Shown in pieces: positions 7,702 to 13,855 of a stretch of 22,246 bases of DNA. The translations under genes were made by a program, and so were the position numbers. The stretch's first letter is position 1; the number at the start of each line of letters is the position of its first letter. Under the pieces are notes generated by a model that was given only the letters and a program-made list of their open reading frames with translations, was not told the DNA's origin and ran no database searches. Where the stretch lies: contig CAZRJK010000018.1 in the NCBI GenBank assembly GCA_964600615.1, positions 1 to 22,246 of the forward strand, written 5' to 3'. The DNA comes from RUG11198 sp964600615 (GTDB taxonomy: Bacteria; Bacillota_I; Bacilli_A; RF39; UBA660).

Positions 7702-8508
7702 ATGAATATAATTCATAGTATAGTATTAGGAATCGTCCAAGGAATAGGAGAATTTTTACCAATATCATCATCAGCCCATCTAATATTAATTCCATATTTA
7801 TTAGGCTGGAATGATTCCTCAATGGCCTTTGATATAGCCTTACATTTTGGAACTCTAATGGCAGTATTAGTAATATTCTTTAAAACATGGTGGGATCTAT
7901 TTATAGGAGCTATAAAGAACTTAAAAAGAAGTAAAAGAAGAAAAACAAAAGAAGGAAAACTATTCTGGTATTTAGTAATAGCAACTATACCAGCAGCCCT
8001 AGTAGGATTTCTATTAGATGATATCGTAGAAAACTTCTTTAGAAACCAAATTTGGCTAATAGCTCTATTCTTAGCCATTATGGGAGTATTAATCTATGCT
8101 GGAGATAAATGGGCAGATAAACACTATAAAAAAGAAACAGACTTTGATGACATAACATTAAAACAAGCGTTAATAGTAGGAATATCACAAGCATTCGCTG
8201 TTTTACCAGGATTTTCTAGAAGTGGAACAACAATTCTAGCAGGAAGATTAATAGGAATAGAAAAAGAAGCAATAACAAAATTTACTTTTCTATTATCAGT
8301 ACCTATAATCGCAGGGGCTACAATCCTAAAAATAAAAGATTTAGCCCTAACAAAAGAAGTAATAATAGGAGTAGTAACATCTTTTGTAGTAGGAGTAATA
8401 TGTATCAAATTCTTATTAAAATATATTAAAAAACATGATTTCTCTATTTTTGCTTTCTATAGAGTAATTATGGCTATAATAGTATATATAAAATTAATAT
8501 GGTTCTAA
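7702..8508 (+). CDS. uppP: Undecaprenyl-diphosphatase UppP (BacA)
   Basis: Integral membrane enzyme that dephosphorylates undecaprenyl diphosphate, recycling the lipid carrier for peptidoglycan and teichoic acid; extra copies give bacitracin tolerance. Both family motifs are present: QGIGEFLPISSSAH (13-26, with E17 and H26 region) and PGFSRSGTT (169-177, with R172). Several hydrophobic segments fill the rest, ending in VYIKLIWF. The product is 268 residues against about 265-275 usual. ATG 7702 follows 'aaagagtgat'. The stop codon is only 11 bases before tRNA-Thr, so the two may share a transcript. Confidence 0.97.
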   Translation: MNIIHSIVLGIVQGIGEFLPISSSAHLILIPYLLGWNDSSMAFDIALHFGTLMAVLVIFFKTWWDLFIGAIKNLKRSKRRKTKEGKLFWYLVIATIPAALVGFLLDDIVENFFRNQIWLIALFLAIMGVLIYAGDKWADKHYKKETDFDDITLKQALIVGISQAFAVLPGFSRSGTTILAGRLIGIEKEAITKFTFLLSVPIIAGATILKIKDLALTKEVIIGVVTSFVVGVICIKFLLKYIKKHDFSIFAFYRVIMAIIVYIKLIWF

Positions 8509-8519
8509 ACCATATTTAT

Positions 8520-8593
8520 GCCGATTTAGTTCAGTGGTAGAACAGAAGCATGGTAAGCTTCAGAGGGCAGTTCAATCCTGCCAATCGGCACCA
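8520..8593 (+). tRNA. tRNA-Thr(GGT), CCA encoded
   Basis: A full cloverleaf: acceptor GCCGATT (8520-8526) pairs perfectly with AATCGGC (8583-8589); D arm GTTC/GAAC; anticodon arm GAAGC/GCTTC around ATGGTAA with anticodon GGT at 8552-8554; T arm GGCAG/CTGCC around TTCAATC; discriminator A; encoded CCA (8591-8593). It lies 11 bases after uppP. A TATAAT at 8475-8480, inside uppP, could give it a separate start, but the -35 match is weak. Its 3' end is the likely attachment site of the accessory region that follows. Confidence 0.96.
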
Positions 8594-8601
8594 GATTGAT
8601 A
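8584..8601 (+). repeat. Putative attachment-site repeat, copy 1 (tRNA-Thr 3' end)
   Basis: The 18 bases spanning the last six acceptor positions, the CCA and eight bases beyond recur at 9920-9937 with a single mismatch (G8588 versus A9924). A duplicated tRNA 3' end with an intact tRNA on one side is the classic trace of site-specific integration. No integrase gene is visible in the window. Confidence 0.6.
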
Positions 8602-8606
8602 AGAAA

Positions 8607-8625
8607 CTCGGACAACTTATCCGAG
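8607..8625 (+). other. Hairpin conserved between the two repeat copies (copy 1)
   Basis: CTCGGA (8607-8612) pairs with TCCGAG (8620-8625) around a 7-base loop. The matching stem at 9943-9961 differs in sequence but still pairs through G-U wobbles, hinting at selection on the RNA structure. Confidence 0.5.
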
Positions 8626-8637
8626 ATGCAATAAAAG

Positions 8638-8664
8638 AACTAACTAGAAATAGTTGGTTTTTTT
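8638..8664 (+). terminator. Terminator after tRNA-Thr
   Basis: A 9-bp stem (8638-8646 with 8651-8659, one G-U pair), a GAAA loop and a T run to 8664. An almost identical terminator stands at 9974-10000. Confidence 0.85.
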
Positions 8665-8668
8665 ATGC

Positions 8669-9001
8669 TTCATAAATGAACAAGCAAGAAAGTATTTTGA
8701 TAAACTTGATAAATATATGAATAGTAAAATAAATTGTAAGTTAAATTATTATGATGTGATATTTGATTGTGATATTATGGACGGAACATATCCAGCTACT
8801 AATAATGAAGCAGTTATTAGAGCAATACTTATTGAAGATAAAAAACTTATAAGAGAAAATAAATTAAGAATTGGAATTATAACTTTAGATGTATCTGAAA
8901 TAAAGAAAGTATGTACCCCAAAAGTATATGATTTCATAATGAGTGCTTGTGAAGAATATAAAAAAGACTTTAAAAACTTTATTTCTAGAATAGCAATATA
9001 A
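8669..9001 (+). pseudogene. Probable 5'-truncated remnant gene, family unknown
   Basis: An open frame of about 110 codons (NEQARKYFDKLDKYMNSKIN ... KNFISRIAI). Its only early start, a TTG at 8654, lies inside the terminator stem, and the first in-frame ATG (8717, leaving 94 residues) has no ribosome binding site. The same reading frame is recognisable in the decayed copy at 10011-10110 (NEQTRKYFDEYINSK), so the frame was once coding and its 5' part was lost before or during duplication. Composition is lysine- and isoleucine-rich and soluble; TYPATNNEAVIRAILIEDKK is the most distinctive part. No family recognised. It might still be expressed from the internal ATG, but nothing supports this. 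Confidence 0.5.
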
Positions 9002-9040
9002 TCGACCATAATTTCAACCATAATTTTGGTCAACTAATAA

Positions 9041-9070
9041 AAAAGATGACAGTTATATTAGTCATCTTTT
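9041..9070. terminator. Terminator of the 203-aa minus-strand gene, possibly bidirectional
   Basis: A 10-bp perfect stem (9041-9050 with 9061-9070) around a 10-base loop. Read on the minus strand it is followed by a T-rich tail and contains the TGA stop of the gene; read on the plus strand it has only a short T run. Confidence 0.75.
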
Positions 9071-9673
9071 AAATATTTGTTTTTTAGCTGTACCTTTAGT
9101 ATGTGATTTAGCGCTTTGTAAAGTTTCCAATAACTCTGGGTATATTTTTCCATAGTATTCTGAAAATATTTGAATTTCTTTACTTGAATTAAGTGCTTCA
9201 CTCATTTCAGTTTCACTTAAATAATAACCTTCATCATAACCATTATCATATTCGCCAGATTTATTATTTATATCAAAGTAAATATAATTGCCGCTTTCAA
9301 CATGTATTACATCTCCACCAAGATAAGCAGTTTTAACTTCAAATGCTATATTTCTTCCAGGCACTAAGTCTACTATATGAAAATTATCATCACTGCCATA
9401 ACATGTACGTTTTGTTATTACTTGACTTCTATCAATTTTTCCATCAATACGAGGATTAGTCAATTGAAACCTAAGCATTTTGCTAGGTGATTTCAAAGCC
9501 AATGTATAATATCTACCCATTTGAAGATTATCGAGTGAAAGTTCTTTGGTTTTATCTTCCCATATTTCCATTTGAAGACCACTTTCTACATCATAGAATG
9601 TTGCTTTGTTGTTATCAACAACACATTTAACACCTAATTGTTCAAATACATTAAAAATATCCTTTAAATTCAT
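9062..9673 (-). CDS. Accessory protein of unknown function (203 aa)
   Basis: A soluble protein of 203 residues, with no signal peptide or membrane segment, encoded against the surrounding genes between the two repeat copies. It has a good promoter and ribosome binding site and its own terminator, so it looks like a self-contained expressed cargo gene. The first two thirds alternate in a beta-rich manner (VDNNKATFYDVESGLQMEIW; RYYTLALKSPSKMLRFQL); an acidic Tyr/Gly stretch (GEYDNGYDEGYYLSETEMSE, about 138-157) follows and the end is basic (HTKGTAKKQIFKR). Acidic patches with a basic tail could suit nucleic-acid or partner binding, but that is speculation. No family recognised. It ends in TGA. 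Confidence 0.75.
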   Translation of the reverse strand: MNLKDIFNVFEQLGVKCVVDNNKATFYDVESGLQMEIWEDKTKELSLDNLQMGRYYTLALKSPSKMLRFQLTNPRIDGKIDRSQVITKRTCYGSDDNFHIVDLVPGRNIAFEVKTAYLGGDVIHVESGNYIYFDINNKSGEYDNGYDEGYYLSETEMSEALNSSKEIQIFSEYYGKIYPELLETLQSAKSHTKGTAKKQIFKR

Positions 9674-9690
9674 ACTTTCCCCCCGATTAA

Positions 9691-9719
9691 ATTATACCAT
9701 ATCTTCAATATTTTTGCAA
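9691..9719 (-). promoter_or_regulatory. Promoter of the 203-aa gene, with a G-run RBS
   Basis: On the minus strand: TTGCAA (9719-9714), 17-base spacer, TATAAT (9696-9691). Between it and the ATG lies an uninterrupted GGGGGG then AAAG (about 9685-9676), an unusual ribosome binding site in so AT-rich a genome. Confidence 0.75.
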
Positions 9720-9778
9720 TTTTTGCAAGTATTTAAAAAAAGATAAAATGTAAAAGTCTTATTTTAGACTAGATATTC

Positions 9779-9827
9779 GTGGGACTTCTTAGGGATTATA
9801 AATAAATATATTTGCGGATAGTGGGAC
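9779..9827 (+). repeat. Pair of GTGGGAC direct repeats with two looser copies between
   Basis: GTGGGAC occurs at 9779-9785 and 9821-9827; AGGGATT (9791) and GCGGATA (9814) between them are similar. The stretch has no coding potential and lies about 100 bases before the second attachment-like repeat, as arm-type integrase sites often do. That role is only inferred. Confidence 0.35.
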
Positions 9828-9919
9828 AAAATAGCCTATTCTTAAACTAGGAAAATATGATATAATGATATCAGTTAGTGAGTATATTGCTTACTATTAA
9901 GCTGTAAAAAAGGCACCGT

Positions 9920-9937
9920 ATCGACACCAGATTGATA
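9920..9937 (+). repeat. Putative attachment-site repeat, copy 2
   Basis: Seventeen of eighteen bases match 8584-8601, the tRNA-Thr 3' end with its CCA. The bases upstream do not form a tRNA, so this is a detached copy of the 3' end, as expected at the far boundary of an integrated element. Confidence 0.6.
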
Positions 9938-9973
9938 GGGAACTTGGACATTTAGTCTGAGATACAATAAAAG

Positions 9974-10000
9974 AACTAACTAGAAATAGTTGGTTTTTTT
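9974..10000 (+). terminator. Terminator, second copy
   Basis: Same 9-bp stem (9974-9982 with 9987-9995), GAAA loop and T run as at 8638-8664. Confidence 0.8.
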
Positions 10001-10010
10001 ATGCTTCATA

Positions 10011-10110
10011 AATGAACAAACAAGAAAGTATTTTGATGAATATATAAATAGTAAAATGAATTATAAGTGAATTATTATGATTTAAATGAAGGCTTGTGAA
10101 TAATATAAAT
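10011..10110 (+). pseudogene. Decayed second copy of the 8669-9001 remnant
   Basis: Follows the second terminator exactly as the first copy follows the first. The frame NEQTRKYFDEYINSKMNYK is readable, then hits a TGA; a 12-base deletion near its start and a large internal deletion (joining the region of copy-1 base 8755 to that near 8940) are evident. Similarity resumes at the tail: the 'ggcttgtgaa' stretch and an 'aactaataaaaaa' stretch near 10147. It is non-functional. Confidence 0.6.
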
Positions 10111-10218
10111 GGATTAAATCTAGCCAAATTAAACCAAAATCTTGGATAACTAATAAAAAATATTTCAAAACAAAATATTTATGTTATAATATATAACCAA
10201 CAAAGGAGAGATCTAAGT

Positions 10219-10851
10219 ATGAAAACAAAACAATGGATATATAATTTTAACAGTTTAAATCCAAATCAGCAATTAGAAATAGCTAGAGCATTAGTAGAAG
10301 AATTAAAAGACAATGAAAGAAATTTAAATGCCGAAGATGAATATAATAATGAAGCATCTCAAACTGTAAGAATGTTCTTAAATAAGATGGTAAAAAACGC
10401 CAATACAAAACAAGAATTAAAAGCCTTAGAAACAACTTTGAGTTGTTTTCAAACATTAAGTCCAGAAAGGCAATCAAAAGTAATAGAATCAATTGTATCG
10501 TCAATACAACATTACTATAAAATACAAGAACATGAAGAAAGGGAAAGAATATGTCAACAAAATGGCCATCTTTTTGACGAATGGGAAAAAGTGGAATATA
10601 AAACCTCTCGTCAAATCAATTCAAAAGATAATAGTTATTATGATTATAATCCATACCGAATAAGTTATAAAACAAACACATATGAATACTATGATGAAAT
10701 CTACTGGATAAGAACATGTAAAAGATGTGGATATAGTGAGAAAAGCTTACAAGAGCCAAAGGAAGTAATCGAAGAAAGAAAAGAAAGAGAAAAACAAGCT
10801 AGAATAAAAAAACTAGAAAGAGAATTAAGCAACTTAAAGAAAACTAAATAA
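10219..10851 (+). CDS. Helical protein with C-terminal zinc-ribbon-like cysteines, function unknown
   Basis: A 210-residue soluble protein with ATG after 'aaaggaga' and a TATAAT at 10185-10190 (weak TTTCAA -35). Residues 1-115 are helical and charged (LNPNQQLEIARALVEELK; LSPERQSKVIESIVSSI). Residues 118-175 hold CQQNGHLFDEW and later TCKRCGYSEK, i.e. a C-x4-H plus C-x2-C arrangement split by a Tyr/Asn-rich insert, which could form a zinc ribbon. The C-terminal 40 residues are a coiled-coil-like run of Glu, Lys and Arg. No family recognised. It is the first gene after the decayed repeat copy and appears to be accessory cargo. Confidence 0.75.
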   Translation: MKTKQWIYNFNSLNPNQQLEIARALVEELKDNERNLNAEDEYNNEASQTVRMFLNKMVKNANTKQELKALETTLSCFQTLSPERQSKVIESIVSSIQHYYKIQEHEERERICQQNGHLFDEWEKVEYKTSRQINSKDNSYYDYNPYRISYKTNTYEYYDEIYWIRTCKRCGYSEKSLQEPKEVIEERKEREKQARIKKLERELSNLKKTK

Positions 10852-10861
10852 ATATTAATAC

Positions 10862-10890
10862 TTGCAATATATAAAAAAAGAGTATATAAT
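10862..10890 (+). promoter_or_regulatory. Promoter of the 323-aa gene
   Basis: TTGCAA (10862-10867), 17-base spacer, TATAAT (10885-10890), then an 'aaaggag' site (about 10925) before the ATG at 10940. Confidence 0.75.
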
Positions 10891-10939
10891 ACATACCCAA
10901 CAAGAAGAAAAAGCATTTATAAAAAAGGAGAAATCATAA

Positions 10940-11911
10940 ATGGAAAATATTGAAATAATTAAATTAAAAGAAAAGAGAAGAATGCTATTAGAAAAAGCAG
11001 AAAAAATAGAAAAAAAGCTTAGCAATATAGGATGGGAATATGATTATTATTTTAGTAGTGATAAAGAAAAAAAATTTAAACTATATGAATTACCTAATAT
11101 TGAAAGTTATAAAGCATATATGGAGTTTTGTGACACCAAAGATGAATGGGGTATAGATAAAACAATTCATCCCTTAGATAACCAAAATTTAAGATGCCTA
11201 TATCCTATTAGTTATTTTAACTTAGAGGAATTAGCAATATTATTAAAAACATTATATCAATTTGAAAAAGGAAAAGAATATAATATTTTTACAGTTGGAA
11301 ACATGGTAGAAATACCAGGTTTATGTAATGTTTATCCTCAAATGCACTATATAGTTGGCACAAAAGAAAAACTTGAAGAATTTGAAGAATATAACGGAAA
11401 ATTTTATGAAAAACTTGATAAATTCAAATTCGATAAACCCCAAGAAGACTTAATAGCAGTATCCCAAATAGCATATGAAAGAACTTTTCCATCTAAATGG
11501 GAAGAAGAACAATCAAAGAAAAATGAATACGGTAGAACAATGAAATACTATGAATACAAAACAGTTGGGGAATATGCTACAGCCTATTTTAAAAAATATG
11601 AAAATATATTTATAGATTATACCAGATGCCGTATAAATCTAAACGAAATAAATTCACATAAAGATATACTTAGAATTCCAATAGCAAAAGAAGATGAATT
11701 CATTTCCAATATTTTATATAGCATTATGATTTATAAATATCAGAATAATATAAGTATTTTGTCTGAGCAAGATTATGCAAATATAATTGTAGCTTTATAT
11801 AATACTAATATCGATTCCATAAAAGAACAGACAACAAAAGATATACCAAGAAAATTAGAATATATTAAAGATGAAAAAGTAAGAAAAAAATTTAAAGATA
11901 GTCGTTGGTAA
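10940..11911 (+). CDS. Accessory protein of unknown function (323 aa)
   Basis: A soluble 323-residue protein with its own promoter, ribosome binding site and terminator. It opens with a coiled-coil-like helix (IKLKEKRRMLLEKAEKIEKKL, about 6-27), then a mixed domain with several aromatic residues (IGWEYDYYFSS; LYPISYFNLEELAILLKTLY; VGNMVEIPGLCNVYPQMHYI), and ends in a helical, basic region (KVRKKFKDSRW). No signal peptide, membrane segment or catalytic motif is seen, and no family is recognised. It may belong with the 231-aa protein that follows, which has a similar Lys/Glu-rich build, but I see no clear homology between them. Confidence 0.75.
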   Translation: MENIEIIKLKEKRRMLLEKAEKIEKKLSNIGWEYDYYFSSDKEKKFKLYELPNIESYKAYMEFCDTKDEWGIDKTIHPLDNQNLRCLYPISYFNLEELAILLKTLYQFEKGKEYNIFTVGNMVEIPGLCNVYPQMHYIVGTKEKLEEFEEYNGKFYEKLDKFKFDKPQEDLIAVSQIAYERTFPSKWEEEQSKKNEYGRTMKYYEYKTVGEYATAYFKKYENIFIDYTRCRINLNEINSHKDILRIPIAKEDEFISNILYSIMIYKYQNNISILSEQDYANIIVALYNTNIDSIKEQTTKDIPRKLEYIKDEKVRKKFKDSRW

Positions 11912-11955
11912 AATATGATATTTAAACATACATAAAATTAATAAATAATTAAGTT

Positions 11956-11988
11956 AAAATGAAGAGAAAAATAATCTCTTCATTTTTT
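11956..11988 (+). terminator. Terminator of the 323-aa gene
   Basis: An 11-bp stem (11956-11966 with 11976-11986), 9-base loop, and a T run continuing to 11988. Confidence 0.85.
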
Positions 11989-12030
11989 ATAACAAATTTA
12001 TACATCCTTTACTAATTATTAAGAAATATG

Positions 12031-12039
12031 TGATATAAT
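12031..12039 (+). promoter_or_regulatory. Extended -10 promoter of the 231-aa gene
   Basis: TGaTATAAT (12031-12039) followed by a strong 'aaaggaggg' site before the ATG at 12059. TTTACT at 12008 is three bases too far to be an ideal -35. Confidence 0.55.
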
Positions 12040-12058
12040 AAAAAAAGGAGGGATTGCT

Positions 12059-12754
12059 ATGTACATAAAAGGAGAAATAGGAGACTTAACACCTATTGAT
12101 AAACATGAAGTTGAAAAATTTATTACTAGTCCTTTAGATGAAAAAGATTATTTTAAATGTGAAAAAGAAAATTTAGTATCATTAAAAAATTATTTACTTG
12201 AGTTAAAAGAACAAAAGAAAGAATATGACAAATTAATTGCCGAACCTTTAAAATCAATTCAAGAAAAAAATACTTGGTGTAAAGATATACAACCAATAAA
12301 TAATGATAGCTATTTAATGAAGGCAAAAGCAAAAAATTATCCATCTGTTTTTATTGGTGAATATGATGATAATTTTTGGTTCCAAAAATCATATTATGAT
12401 TCTCTTAATCCAAGAGGATTCGTATATAATATAAGATTGAAAAAAAGACAGGAGATAATAAATAATTCCAAAGATGAATTACAAGAAATAAAAAGAATTA
12501 TTCAATCATTTGGATTCAGTAATGAAGACGAAGGACTAATTACTATAAGTAATCACTTTCTAGTTATTCCATATTCTTTTGAAGAAGTACACATTCAAAA
12601 GAAAAGAAAAACATCTTTATATCACACGATTAGACTAAATAAAAATGGAGAATTTACTTCTAATTATTGTGGAATAACTTATTTTGATGATAAAGAATCT
12701 AAAAAATATGCTGATGGTTTTATAAAAAAACTATACCTATCTAAAACCAAATAA
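12059..12754 (+). CDS. Accessory protein of unknown function (231 aa)
   Basis: A soluble 231-residue protein behind a strong ribosome binding site. A charged N-terminal half contains a helical stretch (KNYLLELKEQKKEYDKLI, about 43-60). The C-terminal half looks beta-rich and basic (ITISNHFLVIPYSFEEVHIQ; YHTIRLNKNGEFTSNYCGITYF) and ends KKLYLSKTK. No signal, membrane segment or catalytic signature is visible and no family is recognised. It has its own promoter and stands alone between the 323-aa and 286-aa genes. Confidence 0.72.
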   Translation: MYIKGEIGDLTPIDKHEVEKFITSPLDEKDYFKCEKENLVSLKNYLLELKEQKKEYDKLIAEPLKSIQEKNTWCKDIQPINNDSYLMKAKAKNYPSVFIGEYDDNFWFQKSYYDSLNPRGFVYNIRLKKRQEIINNSKDELQEIKRIIQSFGFSNEDEGLITISNHFLVIPYSFEEVHIQKKRKTSLYHTIRLNKNGEFTSNYCGITYFDDKESKKYADGFIKKLYLSKTK

Positions 12755-12848
12755 TTAATACTCCAACTAATCAAATATATGTCAACACAAAATAAACTAT
12801 TGATAATAACATATAATTATGCTAATCTTAAATAAAGGAGTAGATCAA

Positions 12849-13709
12849 ATGGAAAACAAAAAGAAAAGTAATGGGACCTTGATTGGAATATTAATAGGCA
12901 TAATTATTATGTTACTTGTAGGTGTAGCTTTATATACAACAGGAAATATTAATTTTAAAGAGTCAACAAAAGACACAACAAAAGAATCTAATACATATAA
13001 AGTTGAAGATTATGTTACAAAAGAAAAAGTAAATATTGGTGACGAAACAATTAATGTGGAAAGGGTAGTATTCAAGAATTTAGATTCTACATTAACACAA
13101 AAATATTTAGAGGAACAAGCCAAATTAATAGCAACAGCTGAAACAACCTATGATTATTTTACTAGCAGATATAAAAAGGAAGAATTATCTGGATACTATA
13201 TAGAAGGAGGACAAAATTTAGCTAAATCAAACATTTGGTATCAAATAAATAAAGACATACTAACAGTACATTATGAATTAGAAAGAGTAGAAGAAATAGG
13301 AACAGAAACTTTGTTGGCAGTAACAAATATTAATTTAAAAAGCAAAAAAGTAATGACAAACGAAGAATTATTAAAATTAGGTAACAGCAGTTTTAATGAT
13401 ATTGCCACAAAAGAGTATGAAAGAGTATTAGAAGAATGTACCAAAGACGTTAATGGTAAAGGTTTTTGTTATTATGATGGGAAAAACAGAGAAACATATA
13501 TAGAAGTTACTTTAGAAGAACACAAAAATAATAAAGAAACATTCATAAGTAACATAGAGTCAAAATTAGATGAAATAATCAAAGTATATATCCAAGATGG
13601 TAAAATAAAATACGATTACACATTATTAAGTATTCGCTTAGTAAACGAGGCAATTGGTACTGGCGGACCATTTCCACATACAGTTGTAGAAGTAGGAGAA
13701 TATAAATAA
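12849..13709 (+). CDS. Membrane-anchored extracellular protein, DUF3298/DUF4163-like
   Basis: A 286-residue protein with a basic start (MENKKKS), one membrane segment (about 10-31) and a long extracellular region. The latter half, with INKDILTVHYELERVEEIGTETLLAVTNINLKSKKVMTNEELLKLGN, resembles DUF3298/RsiV-type domains, where a strand pair ends in a 'K-x-M-T-x-E-E-L-L' turn; this is from memory and tentative. Two cysteines (CTKDVNGKGFC) may form a disulphide outside the cell. A frame extends 10 codons upstream, but 'aaaggag' at 12834-12840 points to ATG 12849. It precedes the TMEM43-like gene, in the same direction but behind a terminator. Confidence 0.75.
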   Translation: MENKKKSNGTLIGILIGIIIMLLVGVALYTTGNINFKESTKDTTKESNTYKVEDYVTKEKVNIGDETINVERVVFKNLDSTLTQKYLEEQAKLIATAETTYDYFTSRYKKEELSGYYIEGGQNLAKSNIWYQINKDILTVHYELERVEEIGTETLLAVTNINLKSKKVMTNEELLKLGNSSFNDIATKEYERVLEECTKDVNGKGFCYYDGKNRETYIEVTLEEHKNNKETFISNIESKLDEIIKVYIQDGKIKYDYTLLSIRLVNEAIGTGGPFPHTVVEVGEYK

Positions 13710-13734
13710 GGAGACAAACAAGTCTCCTTTATTT
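13704..13734 (+). terminator. Terminator of the 286-aa gene
   Basis: AAGGAGAC (13708-13715) pairs with GTCTCCTT (13722-13729) around a 6-base loop, extended by A/T pairs; the tail is T-rich but broken by an A. Confidence 0.65.
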
Positions 13735-13795
13735 AATAATTCAGTTGAAGAATTATATGGACCTAAAAATAGCAAAACAAAGAAAAGAACTATTA

Positions 13796-13824
13796 TTGAT
13801 AAATAGAAAAAATAATGCTATAAT
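13796..13824 (+). promoter_or_regulatory. Promoter of the TMEM43-like gene
   Basis: TTGATA (13796-13801), 17-base spacer, TATAAT (13819-13824) with an extended TGc in front. One of the strongest promoters in the window. Confidence 0.8.
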
Positions 13825-13855
13825 CAAATTATAAATATTTAGAAGGAGTGAAAAA

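Larger units (their letters stand above)
9858..10000 (+). ncRNA. Candidate small RNA of about 130 nt
   Basis: An extended -10 promoter (TGaTATAAT, 9858-9866; weak -35 TTCTTA at 9839-9844) is followed by three hairpins: 9877-9882 with 9890-9895, 9943-9949 with 9955-9961, and the terminator 9974-9982 with 9987-9995 and its T run to 10000. Transcription would start near 9873. No open frame of note lies inside. The second and third hairpins are shared with the repeat copy after tRNA-Thr. It could instead be an attachment region whose promoter belongs to something lost. Confidence 0.4.

Noticed and set aside
7713..8408. Two antisense open frames across uppP
   Set aside because: They are mirror frames of a strongly recognised gene, with no ribosome binding site or family features.
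8638..8664. Likeness of 'ctagaaatag' to the tetraloop of engineered Cas9 guide RNAs
   Set aside because: It is a simple GAAA-capped terminator stem; there is no repeat array, cas gene or anti-repeat in the window.
8749..9033. Antisense open frame over the remnant gene (94 codons)
   Set aside because: No ribosome binding site; the opposite frame shows residue conservation with the second copy, so that strand was the coding one.
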